Under the pieces are notes generated by a model, which was not told where the DNA came from, ran no database searches, and saw only the letters and a list, made by a program, of their open reading frames with translations. A stretch of 10,945 bases of DNA from Bacteroidales bacterium. Its GTDB lineage: Bacteria; Bacteroidota; Bacteroidia; Bacteroidales; UBA4181. The translations under genes and the position numbers were made by a program. Shown here in pieces: positions 1-5,939 of the stretch. The stretch lies in NCBI GenBank assembly GCA_031264715.1, contig JAISDP010000184.1:1-10945 (forward strand), read 5' to 3'. Position 1 is the stretch's first letter, and every line of letters starts with the position of its first letter.

Positions 1-351
1 ACAGACGTAACTGTCCTCATCATGATAAGTCAGGAGGTTTGCCTGTCCGCTTTGCCATTTTTCCTCGCCATGCAAACCGCAGGCGGAAGTTATGCTGCCC
101 TGCAATGCCGCACAAAACCGGATATAACCGTATATCTCCGCATGAGAATATACGGTTAAATCTTCGTGACTTCTCATTTTCATGTCGGTAAGCAGATACA
201 AAGGCGTCCGAACGGTTTGAAACGACGCGTCGACGTATTTGTTGTCGATGATAAACCTTTCCGTCTCTATCCGGCCGGTTTTTGAAAGCGAGCAGTCGGG
301 TATTTCCACCGTCATCTCTTTCATATCCGCATTGACTAATCGTGCTGTCAT
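1..351 (-). CDS. AraC-type transcriptional regulator, N-terminal part (partial)
   Basis: A frame open from the window edge reads 117 codons on the minus strand, starting at the ATG whose complement is 349-351. The product begins MTARLVNADMKEM and includes a segment like HAEIYGYIRFCAALQGS followed by a glycine-rich turn and SGQANLLTYH. This resembles the N-terminal sensing domain of AraC-family regulators of Bacteroidota, where a cupin-like strand pattern precedes the C-terminal helix-turn-helix domain. The DNA-binding half would lie beyond position 1 and is not visible, so the family call is by pattern only. The start is preceded by an AT-rich leader and a Bacteroidota-type promoter about 100 bp upstream. 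The target genes are unknown. Confidence 0.55.
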   Translation of the reverse strand, partial: MTARLVNADMKEMTVEIPDCSLSKTGRIETERFIIDNKYVDASFQTVRTPLYLLTDMKMRSHEDLTVYSHAEIYGYIRFCAALQGSITSACGLHGEEKWQSGQANLLTYHDEDSYVC

Positions 352-743
352 ATAAATTCCGTTATATTAAAATTAAACTCCTTTTAGCGTAAGAATCAAA
401 CATACACTCTATCCTAATTTTGCACTCCAAAAACAGGGTAAAAAGAATGTACAAAAATAGACGGTTTTTAAAACGGACACAATCCCTAAAAGTAGGGATA
501 AACAAAGGATAAACAAGTGCGTTTTATCCCTATTTGTGATAATAGCGACATTGATTCCTGCAGTTGTGCGGGGACAAACTTTGTCCGGGAAAGGAAAGTT
601 GTCGATTGCATCAATAATCAACCGCTTGCCAATGCTGAACCGGCAGCTTCGCAACCAGTAAATAATGAACAATTAATTTAATAATAAACAATAGTACAAA
701 CAGTTTAAAAAGTCATTTTATGGCAAAGAAGAATTTCTGGAAA
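352..743. other. Intergenic region with nested inverted repeats, no convincing gene
   Basis: Apart from the minus-strand promoter, this stretch holds alternating inverted repeats: ATCCCTA at 482-488 pairs with TAGGGAT at 493-499, and TAGGGATAAA at 493-502 also pairs with TTTATCCCTA at 523-532, so the two hairpins exclude each other. A near-palindrome GGACAAACTTTGTCC lies at 572-586. Open frames here (minus 409-672; plus, no ATG, ending 681) have no recognisable family. The stretch could be regulatory DNA for the AraC-like gene or remnant sequence. Confidence 0.5.
452..483 (-). promoter_or_regulatory. Bacteroidota-type promoter for the AraC-like gene
   Basis: On the minus strand a TATTTTTG box (complement of 452-459) matches the -7 consensus TAnnTTTG. 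It is preceded, 20 nt away, by ATTG (complement of 480-483), a 3-of-4 match to the -33 TTTG. Transcription would start near 445, leaving a leader of roughly 95 nt before the ATG at 351. The call is from consensus matching only. Confidence 0.55.
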
Positions 744-777
744 GCCGTAGAGGCGCACGGCCGTGCGCCTCTACGGC
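744..777. repeat. REP-like perfect palindrome, left flank of the RAYT gene
   Basis: A perfect 34-bp palindrome, with left arm GCCGTAGAGGCGCACGG and its exact complement following without a loop. It contains GTAG at the outer side of the stem, the tetranucleotide known to mark REP sequences recognised by RAYT transposases. It lies 28 bp before the first RAYT ATG. A half-site (CGGCCGTGCG, 774-783) continues next to it. Related copies occur at 1084-1165, 1413-1432 and 1450-1477. Confidence 0.9.
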
Positions 778-804
778 CGTGCGTTTGTACCGTTCCAAAA
801 ATAA

Positions 805-1440
805 ATGATAATCATGGATAGCAAAAAATTTCAAAACAAATACCGTATCCCTTCGGCAAGATGGCAAAATTGGGATTATTCGGCAAATGCGGAATATTTC
901 ATAACGATTTGTACGGCAAAGCGCGAATGTTTGTTTGGCAAAATTGTAAACGGCGAAATGTTTTTGTCCGAATTTGGCAAAACCGTAAATCAGGAATGGG
1001 ACAAATCATTTGAAATACGTAAAGAATTGTTTTGCGATGCATTTGTGATTATGCCGAACCATATTCACGCAATTTTACGGATCGTACAGACGCACGACAC
1101 CGTACAGACGCACGACCGTGTAGAGACGCACGACCGTGTAGAGACGCACGGCCGTGCGTCTCTATCACGTGCCGACACCGTATCCACCGGCATTGCCCGG
1201 CGTCCGCCGAAATCGATTTCATCATTTGTTGCGGGTTTCAAATCGGCGGTTACAAAACAGATTAATGAAATGCGTAACACGCCGCGATTACCTGTCTGGC
1301 AAGCACGTTTTCACGACCATGTTATTCGTGATGATCGTGAATACAATAGAATCGCGAATTATATCGCCAATAATCCGCATAAATGGGAAGATGACCGATG
1401 GAATAATCGTACAGACGCACGGCCGTGCGTCTCAAATTAA
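805..1440 (+). CDS. REP-associated tyrosine transposase (RAYT, Y1/IS200-like family)
   Basis: This 211-residue protein belongs to the Y1 transposase family that cleaves and joins single-stranded REP hairpins. The N-terminal signature KYRIPSARWQNWDY is typical of Bacteroidota RAYTs. The metal-binding HUH motif is MPNHIHAI (H86, H88). The likely nucleophile is Y186 in NYIANNP, with Y180 nearby. Between the HUH half and the tyrosine helix, residues 94-117 are four six-residue repeats (VQTHDT, VQTHDR, VETHDR, VETHGR) encoded by 18-bp units of the flanking repeat family. The last 10 residues, after the family-like KWEDDRWNN, are read from another repeat copy. ATG at 814 is an alternative start, giving MDSKKF. 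It is flanked on both sides by palindromes, as expected for RAYT/REP modules. Both catalytic motifs are intact, so it may be active. Confidence 0.9.
   Translation: MIIMDSKKFQNKYRIPSARWQNWDYSANAEYFITICTAKRECLFGKIVNGEMFLSEFGKTVNQEWDKSFEIRKELFCDAFVIMPNHIHAILRIVQTHDTVQTHDRVETHDRVETHGRASLSRADTVSTGIARRPPKSISSFVAGFKSAVTKQINEMRNTPRLPVWQARFHDHVIRDDREYNRIANYIANNPHKWEDDRWNNRTDARPCVSN
1084..1165. repeat. Four in-frame 18-bp tandem units ending in a REP palindrome, inside the RAYT gene
   Basis: Units start at 1084, 1102, 1120 and 1138. The first two begin GTACAGACGCACGAC and the last two GTAGAGACGCACG. The fourth unit continues into its reverse complement, making a perfect 26-bp palindrome (1139-1164, arm TAGAGACGCACGG). 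Because each unit is 18 bp, the frame is kept and each adds six residues of the (V[QE]THDR) type. They resemble the half-arm of the palindromes outside the gene. Confidence 0.9.
1413..1432. repeat. REP-like palindrome encoding the RAYT C-terminus
   Basis: A perfect 20-bp palindrome AGACGCACGGCCGTGCGTCT, preceded by GTAC and lying within the last codons of the RAYT gene. It is read as TDARPCVS, a different frame of the element from the one used by the internal units. The TAA stop follows eight bases later. Confidence 0.85.
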
Positions 1441-1449
1441 AATTAAACC

Positions 1450-1477
1450 GTAGAGACACACGGCCGTGTGCCTCTAC
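1450..1477. repeat. REP-like palindrome, right flank of the RAYT gene
   Basis: A 28-bp inverted repeat, GTAGAGACACACGG followed by CCGTGTGCCTCTAC, with a single A-C mismatch at 1456/1471. It lies 10 bp after the RAYT stop. Compared with the left-flank copy, two stem positions differ, with paired changes on the other arm for one of them. Confidence 0.85.
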
Positions 1478-1522
1478 AAAATTCAAATAAATTCAATTTA
1501 AAAATAATTAAAAATGAAAAGA

Positions 1523-1624
1523 TGTATTTTTTTATCAGGAAAGGCGATCATAGTTGCCTTAGTGTTGGTTGGAGGAATTTTTTCCTCGTGTAAGGACGAC
1601 GGTCCGGCAGGTAACCCCGCATAA
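1523..1624 (+). pseudogene. Very short lipoprotein-like ORF, probably a truncated or frameshifted remnant
   Basis: An ATG at 1523 opens a 33-residue frame, MYFLSGKAIIVALVLVGG followed by IFSSCKDDGPAGNPA. It is a hydrophobic signal segment, a lipobox (FSSC, cysteine 23) and the acidic CKDD start common in Bacteroidota surface lipoproteins. It then stops, with no mature domain. A second ATG at 1515 (MKRCIF), with a more typical basic start, lies in another frame and is joined to this one across a run of six T residues at 1528-1533. One slipped T there would fuse the two. I therefore read it as the 5' remnant of a lipoprotein gene, but a genuine tiny lipoprotein cannot be excluded. It lies just downstream of the RAYT/REP module. 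Confidence 0.45.
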
Positions 1625-1705
1625 CAGATGCGGAAAGCGTTCTTTGACATATTGGTTTACACGTTTTATAATAAAAAAACGGCGGTCTGTTGAAAAAAAA
1701 AGATG

Positions 1706-1713
1706 TATCTTTG
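1706..1713 (+). promoter_or_regulatory. -7 promoter element for the DUF3791/DUF3990 pair
   Basis: TATCTTTG is a perfect match to TAnnTTTG. A start about seven bases later would leave a leader of roughly 14 nt before the ATG at 1734. No good -33 TTTG is present at the right distance; GTTG at 1689-1692 is too close. Confidence 0.45.
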
Positions 1714-1733
1714 TCGCGTAAAATTAGATAAAA

Positions 1734-1982
1734 ATGGAAACAGCATCGGCAAAGAGAACATTAGACCCGGAAGCAAGAGACAGGATCAGTTTTATCACGT
1801 TTATTATTCCTTACTTTGCCCGTTCGCTCAAGATGGACAGGCAGGAAGCCTACCGGTATTTAAAGAAATACGGTGGAATAGATTTCCTTTTTGAACACTG
1901 GTGGACATTACATACTGAAAATCCGTTTTGGGCGGCACGCAGCTTGTATCAAGTTTGCCGTGACAATGGAGGCATGCGATGA
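1734..1982 (+). CDS. DUF3791 family small protein
   Basis: An 82-residue protein with the DUF3791 pattern: a hydrophobic helix (ISFITFIIPYFARSL, about residues 18-32), then RQEAYRYLKKYGGIDFLFEHW and a closing segment like YQVCRDNGG. Members of this family are small, lack assigned activity, and are often encoded directly before a DUF3990 gene. Here the stop codon overlaps the next start by four bases (ATGA, 1979-1982), so the two are almost certainly translated together. By size and position it could be the antidote or partner of the larger protein, but this is inference. The start at 1734 follows the -7 element closely and is the only reasonable ATG. Confidence 0.75.
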   Translation: METASAKRTLDPEARDRISFITFIIPYFARSLKMDRQEAYRYLKKYGGIDFLFEHWWTLHTENPFWAARSLYQVCRDNGGMR

Positions 1983-2662
1983 GAGTCTATCACGGCAGCT
2001 ATACTTTAATCGAAAAGATTGATTTGGAGAAATGTCAGCCGGGCAAAGATTTCGGACGGGGATTTTATGTTACTAAAATTCGTTCCCAGGCAGAGTATTG
2101 GGCAAAACGAATCGGCAGGGAAAATCACACAACAGGCGTCGTAACAGAGTTTGATTTCCATGAATATGCCTATCATGATAACGATTTAAAAATGCTTCGC
2201 TTCGACAGCTACTGTGAAGAGTGGATGGATTTCATCCTTCTCAACCGTGCCAACGAAAGCCTCAAGCAAGCCCATAGCTACGACATCGTAGAAGGACCTG
2301 TTGCCGACGACAAGGTTACCCGCCGTATCTATGCCTGCCTGAGTGGAGCAGTATCCAGAGCCGATTTTCTGGAAGAGTTGAAATTTTTCCGGTACACGCA
2401 TCAAATAGCCCTGTGTACCGCTGGCGCTCTGCAAATGATTGAGCGAAAAGTGGACAGGTCGGAATTGATTATCGACGACAACGACGAAGCCATCACCGGA
2501 GCGCTTGTCATTGACTTCGGGATGATGGAGGAAAAAGCCCTTGACGTTTATCTGGAATCCCAAACCTACAGGATGCTCATCGACGAGTCCACAGGACTGT
2601 ATCAAAAACCGTGGACGGAAATCTATCAACTGCTTGTGCAGGAATTGAAACTGAATAAATAA
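1979..2662 (+). CDS. DUF3990 family protein, possible ADP-ribosyltransferase-fold toxin partner
   Basis: A 227-residue protein with DUF3990 hallmarks: YHGS at residues 4-7, DFGRGFYVT at 24-32, QAEYWAKR at 38-44, and a THQIALCT segment in the middle. The H5 / Y30 arrangement resembles the first two positions of the H-Y-[EQ] triad of ADP-ribosyltransferase-like enzymes, to which I believe this family is related; the third residue is not clear. The C-terminal part (SQTYRMLIDESTGLYQKPW and on) resembles a segment found in small proteins that accompany DUF3990 genes elsewhere, so it may be a fused partner domain. No signal peptide is seen, so it is probably cytoplasmic. It is co-transcribed with the DUF3791 gene and followed by a strong terminator, making a two-gene unit. 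A toxin-antitoxin or defence role is possible but unproven. Confidence 0.75.
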   Translation: MRVYHGSYTLIEKIDLEKCQPGKDFGRGFYVTKIRSQAEYWAKRIGRENHTTGVVTEFDFHEYAYHDNDLKMLRFDSYCEEWMDFILLNRANESLKQAHSYDIVEGPVADDKVTRRIYACLSGAVSRADFLEELKFFRYTHQIALCTAGALQMIERKVDRSELIIDDNDEAITGALVIDFGMMEEKALDVYLESQTYRMLIDESTGLYQKPWTEIYQLLVQELKLNK

Positions 2663-2686
2663 TCTTCCGCCTGCAAATTTTGCGGC

Positions 2687-2729
2687 AAAAAGCGTGTAAA
2701 CCGATTACAAAGGATTACACGCTTTTTTT
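2687..2729 (+). terminator. Rho-independent terminator after DUF3990
   Basis: The sequence AGCGTGTAA (2691-2699) pairs perfectly with TTACACGCT (2715-2723). The stem extends through four A-T pairs (2687-2690 with 2724-2727), giving 13 bp, a 15-nt loop and a run of seven T at 2723-2729. It lies 24 bp after the DUF3990 stop codon and separates that unit from the lipoprotein operon. Confidence 0.9.
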
Positions 2730-2788
2730 ATGGGCGTTTGTAAAGAAAAAAGGAGTAACCGAAAATCCTGAACAGAGTAGGAAAAATT

Positions 2789-2815
2789 TTGATAAACAGT
2801 ATTTTAAATTATCAA
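2789..2815. promoter_or_regulatory. Inverted repeat just upstream of the DUF4374 gene, possible operator
   Basis: TTGATAA (2789-2795) and TTATCAA (2809-2815) form a perfect 7-bp inverted repeat with a 13-nt AT-rich spacer, ending 5 bp before the ATG at 2821. The half-site centres are 20 bp apart, about two helical turns. GATAA half-sites recall Fur-type boxes, but the layout is not a standard Fur box. Confidence 0.3.
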
Positions 2816-2820
2816 GTAAA

Positions 2821-4038
2821 ATGAAGAAAGTAAATGTAACAGTAAGTATGATGCTCCTTGCAGCATCCTGTTTTGTCGCTTGCGACAAGGACAACCCGGA
2901 AACGCCGGTTTCCGGCGAAGTCAAATTAGTCGTATCCCTGAGCATGGGGGTAAACGAAACGCAGGTCGGTTATGTTGTGCCTGTAAACGAATCCCAGTTG
3001 GCGGGCGGAGGAACGGCTTCCCTCGCGCTTGCCCACGAGGTGGAAGACAATCCCTACGTGGAGATTCTCAACGACTGGGTGTTTTATCTTCCCAATATCT
3101 ATCAATCGTCTGTCGTGCGGCGTTACACCCGTCAGGCCGACGGTAGCCTTTTGCCTTCGGGCACGCTGACGCTTTCGGAAAACAGTCTGGCCTGTCCCGG
3201 CAATGTCCTTTTCCTCTCGGACACGAAAGCGTATGCCAGCATTTTGATGGAAAACAAAATCGTTGTCTTCAACCCGACCACCCTGCAAAAAACCGGCGAG
3301 ATTGACCTTGCCAGGAAGGAGTATGGACTGAACGGCAGCGTAACTCCCAATCCGCTGGGAATGATGGAGCGCGACGGAAAGGTCTTTGTCGGCTGCATCG
3401 AACTGTCGTCTCCGCCGATGTGCAGCGAAGGCGCTTACATGATCGTCATCAACGAGGCTACCGATACGCCCGAAAGGTTTATCAGCGACCCGCGCGGCAC
3501 CGGCGCAACCTTCTTCGGCAATCAGGGAATGTACATGGACGAAAAGGGCGACATCTATGTGCTGTGCTACGCTTCCTACGGATATGTGCCGGGACAGAAA
3601 AGCGGCTTCCTGCGTATCAAAAAGGACGCAACCGATTTCGACCCCGATTATTTCTTCAACATCACCGACATGGAAATTTCCGGAATACAGGGCGGACACG
3701 TCATACTCACCAACTTCCTGTACGACCGCAACGGCACGGCCTACATGTTCGGGCAAAATCCCACGTATGCAAGTAACCCCATCGACTACGTCAACGACCT
3801 GCTGATAGAGTCGTTCAAGATCAACCTGTACGACCGGACGGTGACGCCGCTCGACCTGCCGCGTTCCAACTCCTATTCGTACAGTATTCTCCGCTACGGC
3901 GACCTGATCCTGTTTGGCCTGGCGACGCAGTCGGCCGGCGCAGGTTATTTTTCGTACAATCCGGCTACGGGCGAAACCGGCAAAACGCCTTTCCTGAACG
4001 TCGCAGGAACGATTATTGACGCGGCGGTGTTTGAGTAA
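2821..4038 (+). CDS. DUF4374 family surface lipoprotein (beta-propeller)
   Basis: The true start is the ATG at 2821, since the frame open from 2680 begins inside the terminator. The 405-residue product has a lipoprotein signal peptide (MKKVNVTVSMMLLAASCFVAC, cysteine 21) followed by DKDN, an acidic stretch typical of surface export in Bacteroidota. The mature part matches the DUF4374 type: repeated short strand motifs such as GDIYVLCYASYGY, LYDRNGTAYMFG and YFSYNPATGETG, as expected for a beta-propeller. Family members are often encoded with TonB receptors and PepSY proteins in iron or siderophore loci; the xenosiderophore-binding lipoprotein XusB of Bacteroides is, as I recall, a member. A flavodoxin gene 30 bp downstream supports an iron-limitation role. 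The ligand is unknown. A short derived copy of its interior lies at 5994-6037. Confidence 0.8.
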   Translation: MKKVNVTVSMMLLAASCFVACDKDNPETPVSGEVKLVVSLSMGVNETQVGYVVPVNESQLAGGGTASLALAHEVEDNPYVEILNDWVFYLPNIYQSSVVRRYTRQADGSLLPSGTLTLSENSLACPGNVLFLSDTKAYASILMENKIVVFNPTTLQKTGEIDLARKEYGLNGSVTPNPLGMMERDGKVFVGCIELSSPPMCSEGAYMIVINEATDTPERFISDPRGTGATFFGNQGMYMDEKGDIYVLCYASYGYVPGQKSGFLRIKKDATDFDPDYFFNITDMEISGIQGGHVILTNFLYDRNGTAYMFGQNPTYASNPIDYVNDLLIESFKINLYDRTVTPLDLPRSNSYSYSILRYGDLILFGLATQSAGAGYFSYNPATGETGKTPFLNVAGTIIDAAVFE

Positions 4039-4068
4039 TTCATTAAATTCAAAATAAATAAAAAGAAT

Positions 4069-4575
4069 ATGTGTAAAATTGGAATTTTCTACGGTTCATC
4101 CGGCGGCAACACAGAGGGAGTTGCCAAAAATATTGCAAAGAAACTGGGCGTTGGCGCCGGCGACATTTATGACGTCTGCAAAGCCCGGGCAAGTGATTTA
4201 AGCGCTTACGGCGTGCTGCTGTTCGGCTCTTCCACATGGGGAGTGGGCGATTTGCAGGACGATTGGGAGGGCTTTATCAAGACGGTGGCTTCGGCCGATT
4301 TGTCGGGTAAAAAAATAGCCCTGTTCGGGTGCGGCGATTCTTCGTCCTATTCCGACACATTTTGCGACGCTATTGGGAAAATCTATCAGGCGGTCAGGGA
4401 CAAGGCAACCGTCATCGGTTTTACGGATACGGACGGTTATTCGTTTGACGCTTCCGAATCCGTCGTAAACGGCCGGTTTGCAGGTCTGGCGCTCGACGAG
4501 GACAACGAAAGCAACCTGACGGAAGAGCGCATCGACAGATGGATAGAAATAATAAAACCGGACATTGGATTATGA
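4069..4575 (+). CDS. fldA: Flavodoxin, long-chain type
   Basis: A 168-residue FMN electron carrier that can replace ferredoxin when iron is scarce. The FMN phosphate loop is YGSSGGNTEGVA (residues 8-19). The 50s loop STWGVGDL carries W57, and the 90s loop GCGDSSSYSD carries Y94, the usual isoalloxazine-stacking pair. The insertion TDGYSFDASESVVNGRFAGL is the long-chain hallmark, and the length fits FldA. No signal peptide; cytoplasmic. It starts 30 bp after the lipoprotein gene, without a terminator or clear separate promoter, so the two are probably co-transcribed, and its stop overlaps the next start by four bases. This fits induction under iron limitation. Confidence 0.93.
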   Translation: MCKIGIFYGSSGGNTEGVAKNIAKKLGVGAGDIYDVCKARASDLSAYGVLLFGSSTWGVGDLQDDWEGFIKTVASADLSGKKIALFGCGDSSSYSDTFCDAIGKIYQAVRDKATVIGFTDTDGYSFDASESVVNGRFAGLALDEDNESNLTEERIDRWIEIIKPDIGL

Positions 4576-4904
4576 TACGGATTTTCACTTGCAGGAAATG
4601 TTCGAGAATACATCTCGAAATTGGAAATACGCAAATCCATTTCAACTCTTCCTTCCACTTGCGGAAGTATCTGGAAACTCTTGATTCGATTGATGCGGCT
4701 TATTTTGCCGCCATCAATCGAGCCAAGGGGCTGGAAAAAGTGATTATCCTTCCGCTGGATAGCGTGGGAACCGTTCATCTGGGCTTTACCGTCCGGGAGT
4801 TTGAAGATTTGAAGGCAATCATCCGCAATTATCTGTCGGGAGAAGGGGAACAGGGAAACAGATTTATCGCCCCGGATCAGTTTCGTGCAGTAAGTTTGAA
4901 CTGA
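4572..4904 (+). CDS. Small conserved protein with CxxC motif, DUF6686-like
   Basis: A 110-residue protein starting MIRIFTCRKCSRIHLEIGN, with a CxxC pair at C7/C10 and two similar segments: QIHFNSSFHLRKYLETL and VHLGFTVREFEDLKAIIRNY. The pattern of a cysteine pair, an I/V-H-L/F-G strand and an acidic helix resembles the DUF6686-type proteins of Bacteroidota, but I am not certain of the family. The ATG at 4572 overlaps the flavodoxin stop (ATGA), so translation is likely coupled; an upstream in-frame ATG at 4539 lies within the flavodoxin gene and is less likely. The CxxC could bind a metal, and the context suggests a partner in flavodoxin-linked or iron-responsive metabolism. No function can be assigned from sequence. 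Confidence 0.65.
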   Translation: MIRIFTCRKCSRIHLEIGNTQIHFNSSFHLRKYLETLDSIDAAYFAAINRAKGLEKVIILPLDSVGTVHLGFTVREFEDLKAIIRNYLSGEGEQGNRFIAPDQFRAVSLN

Positions 4905-4956
4905 ACGTTCCGGGTACAATACCTGATACGGAGGTGTTTGAATGATGTTTATATAT

Positions 4957-5880
4957 TTATTTCCAGAGAGGTTCGGTTTGCCATCCGTTGAAGAAGCCGT
5001 ACTTGTAAACAGGCACACGGGGATAAGCGCTGATAAGGTTGATAATATCACGCTTCATATCCTGCGGCCGGCTCAGGAAACTGCACAGGTACACCATACA
5101 GGAGATGGTCGAAAACGGCTTGTCTATCTGTCCCTGTCTGAGTGGCTGGCTGAACCACGCACCCTGCGGATTGTTCAACTGCATGCCGGGACGTTTCACC
5201 ATAGTACGGCTCCACAGGCGGGAATGGTGGGCAATAATGTTACGAATATAGGCAATGGATTCCAGCCACCCGGAAAATACATGAGGCGAGTTGATGCCCA
5301 TTTTGTTCGCAATGAGGCTTCGTTCCGGCAAGTTTATTTTCAAGTTCTTGTACAGTTTGGACAGGGTTCCCAAGGAAGCGACTTCCAATATTTTCCATGC
5401 ATCGGCAGGTTGTCCCGGATAGCGACGTTGATGGTCTTTGATGAAAAGTTCCTGACTGCGGGCAAATTCCTTTTGCAATTCATCCAATACCCAAAGATGC
5501 ACCGTTTTGTTTATGCCGTTGATGTTTACGGTTGTCTGGTTAAACAATACGGGATTCAGGTACCACAACCCGCCGTAGGCAAGGGACAAATGGTAAATCA
5601 AGCTGGTACGCACGGCAATTTCTATCCGTTCAATACCACCGAAAAGAATCAGGCGAAGTTTACGGTCGAAATCGTAGCGATCCAATACCTCCTCGAAACA
5701 GGCGTCCGGATGAAACAAATGTTGCGTCGTGTCGCTTTGCATGTCCCACCAGTAACCTTTAAGACGGTAGTAGCTGATATTTTGCAGACGGTCGCGGGCT
5801 TGCGCCTCGTCCCTGAAAATCATGCCACGTTGCTTGAGCAATGCAACCTGGTCGGTAATCGTGTATGCAGGCTTGTTCAT
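4957..5880 (-). CDS. Abi_2 (AbiD/AbiF-type) abortive-infection HEPN protein
   Basis: A 307-residue protein of the Abi_2 family. The N-terminal region (QVALLKQRGM, then RLQNISYYRLKGYWW at 31-45) is the family start. The middle carries a helix with RTSLIYH (R91-H97, Rx5H), and the C-terminal half carries YIRNIIAHHSRLW with R213-H218, a HEPN RNase motif (Rx4H). Such proteins are predicted or known to cut RNA and to cause growth arrest after phage infection; AbiF-type members have been linked to small non-coding RNAs and to the origin of Cas13. The start is the ATG at 5878-5880, preceded by an AT-rich leader and a perfect promoter at 5940-5970. It is convergent with the flavodoxin operon and encoded alone, with no protein antitoxin beside it on the same strand. 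Confidence 0.88.
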   Translation of the reverse strand: MNKPAYTITDQVALLKQRGMIFRDEAQARDRLQNISYYRLKGYWWDMQSDTTQHLFHPDACFEEVLDRYDFDRKLRLILFGGIERIEIAVRTSLIYHLSLAYGGLWYLNPVLFNQTTVNINGINKTVHLWVLDELQKEFARSQELFIKDHQRRYPGQPADAWKILEVASLGTLSKLYKNLKINLPERSLIANKMGINSPHVFSGWLESIAYIRNIIAHHSRLWSRTMVKRPGMQLNNPQGAWFSQPLRQGQIDKPFSTISCMVYLCSFLSRPQDMKRDIINLISAYPRVPVYKYGFFNGWQTEPLWK

Positions 5881-5939
5881 ATATATAAAAAAAATGAGCC
5901 GCGCCAGATCTTACGGGATGGCAACGACTACTGTTGGCG

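Noticed and set aside
409..672. Minus-strand 87-codon frame upstream of the AraC-like gene
   Set aside because: It overlaps the promoter and inverted repeats, and the product has no domain-like pattern.
502..681. Plus-strand frame ending NQPLANAEPAASQPVNNEQLI
   Set aside because: The tail looks protein-like, but there is no ATG (only GTG at 517), no promoter, and no family I recognise; it could be a remnant.
805..819. Fur-box-like ATGATAATCAT at the RAYT start
   Set aside because: Only the left half of the consensus is matched, and it overlaps the start codons.
720..821. Short frame MAKKNFWKAVEAHG across the left palindrome
   Set aside because: Most of it is repeat sequence and it overlaps the RAYT start; it may be the end of an interrupted gene but cannot be supported.
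744..1477. CRISPR array
   Set aside because: The repeats are palindromes and 18-bp tandem units tied to a RAYT gene, without regular unique spacers or cas genes.
2680..2820. Upstream extension of the lipoprotein frame
   Set aside because: It runs through the terminator hairpin, and the lipoprotein signal peptide starts at 2821.
4905..4956. Possible terminator between the convergent CxxC protein and Abi genes
   Set aside because: No stable stem followed by a T run is seen on either strand.
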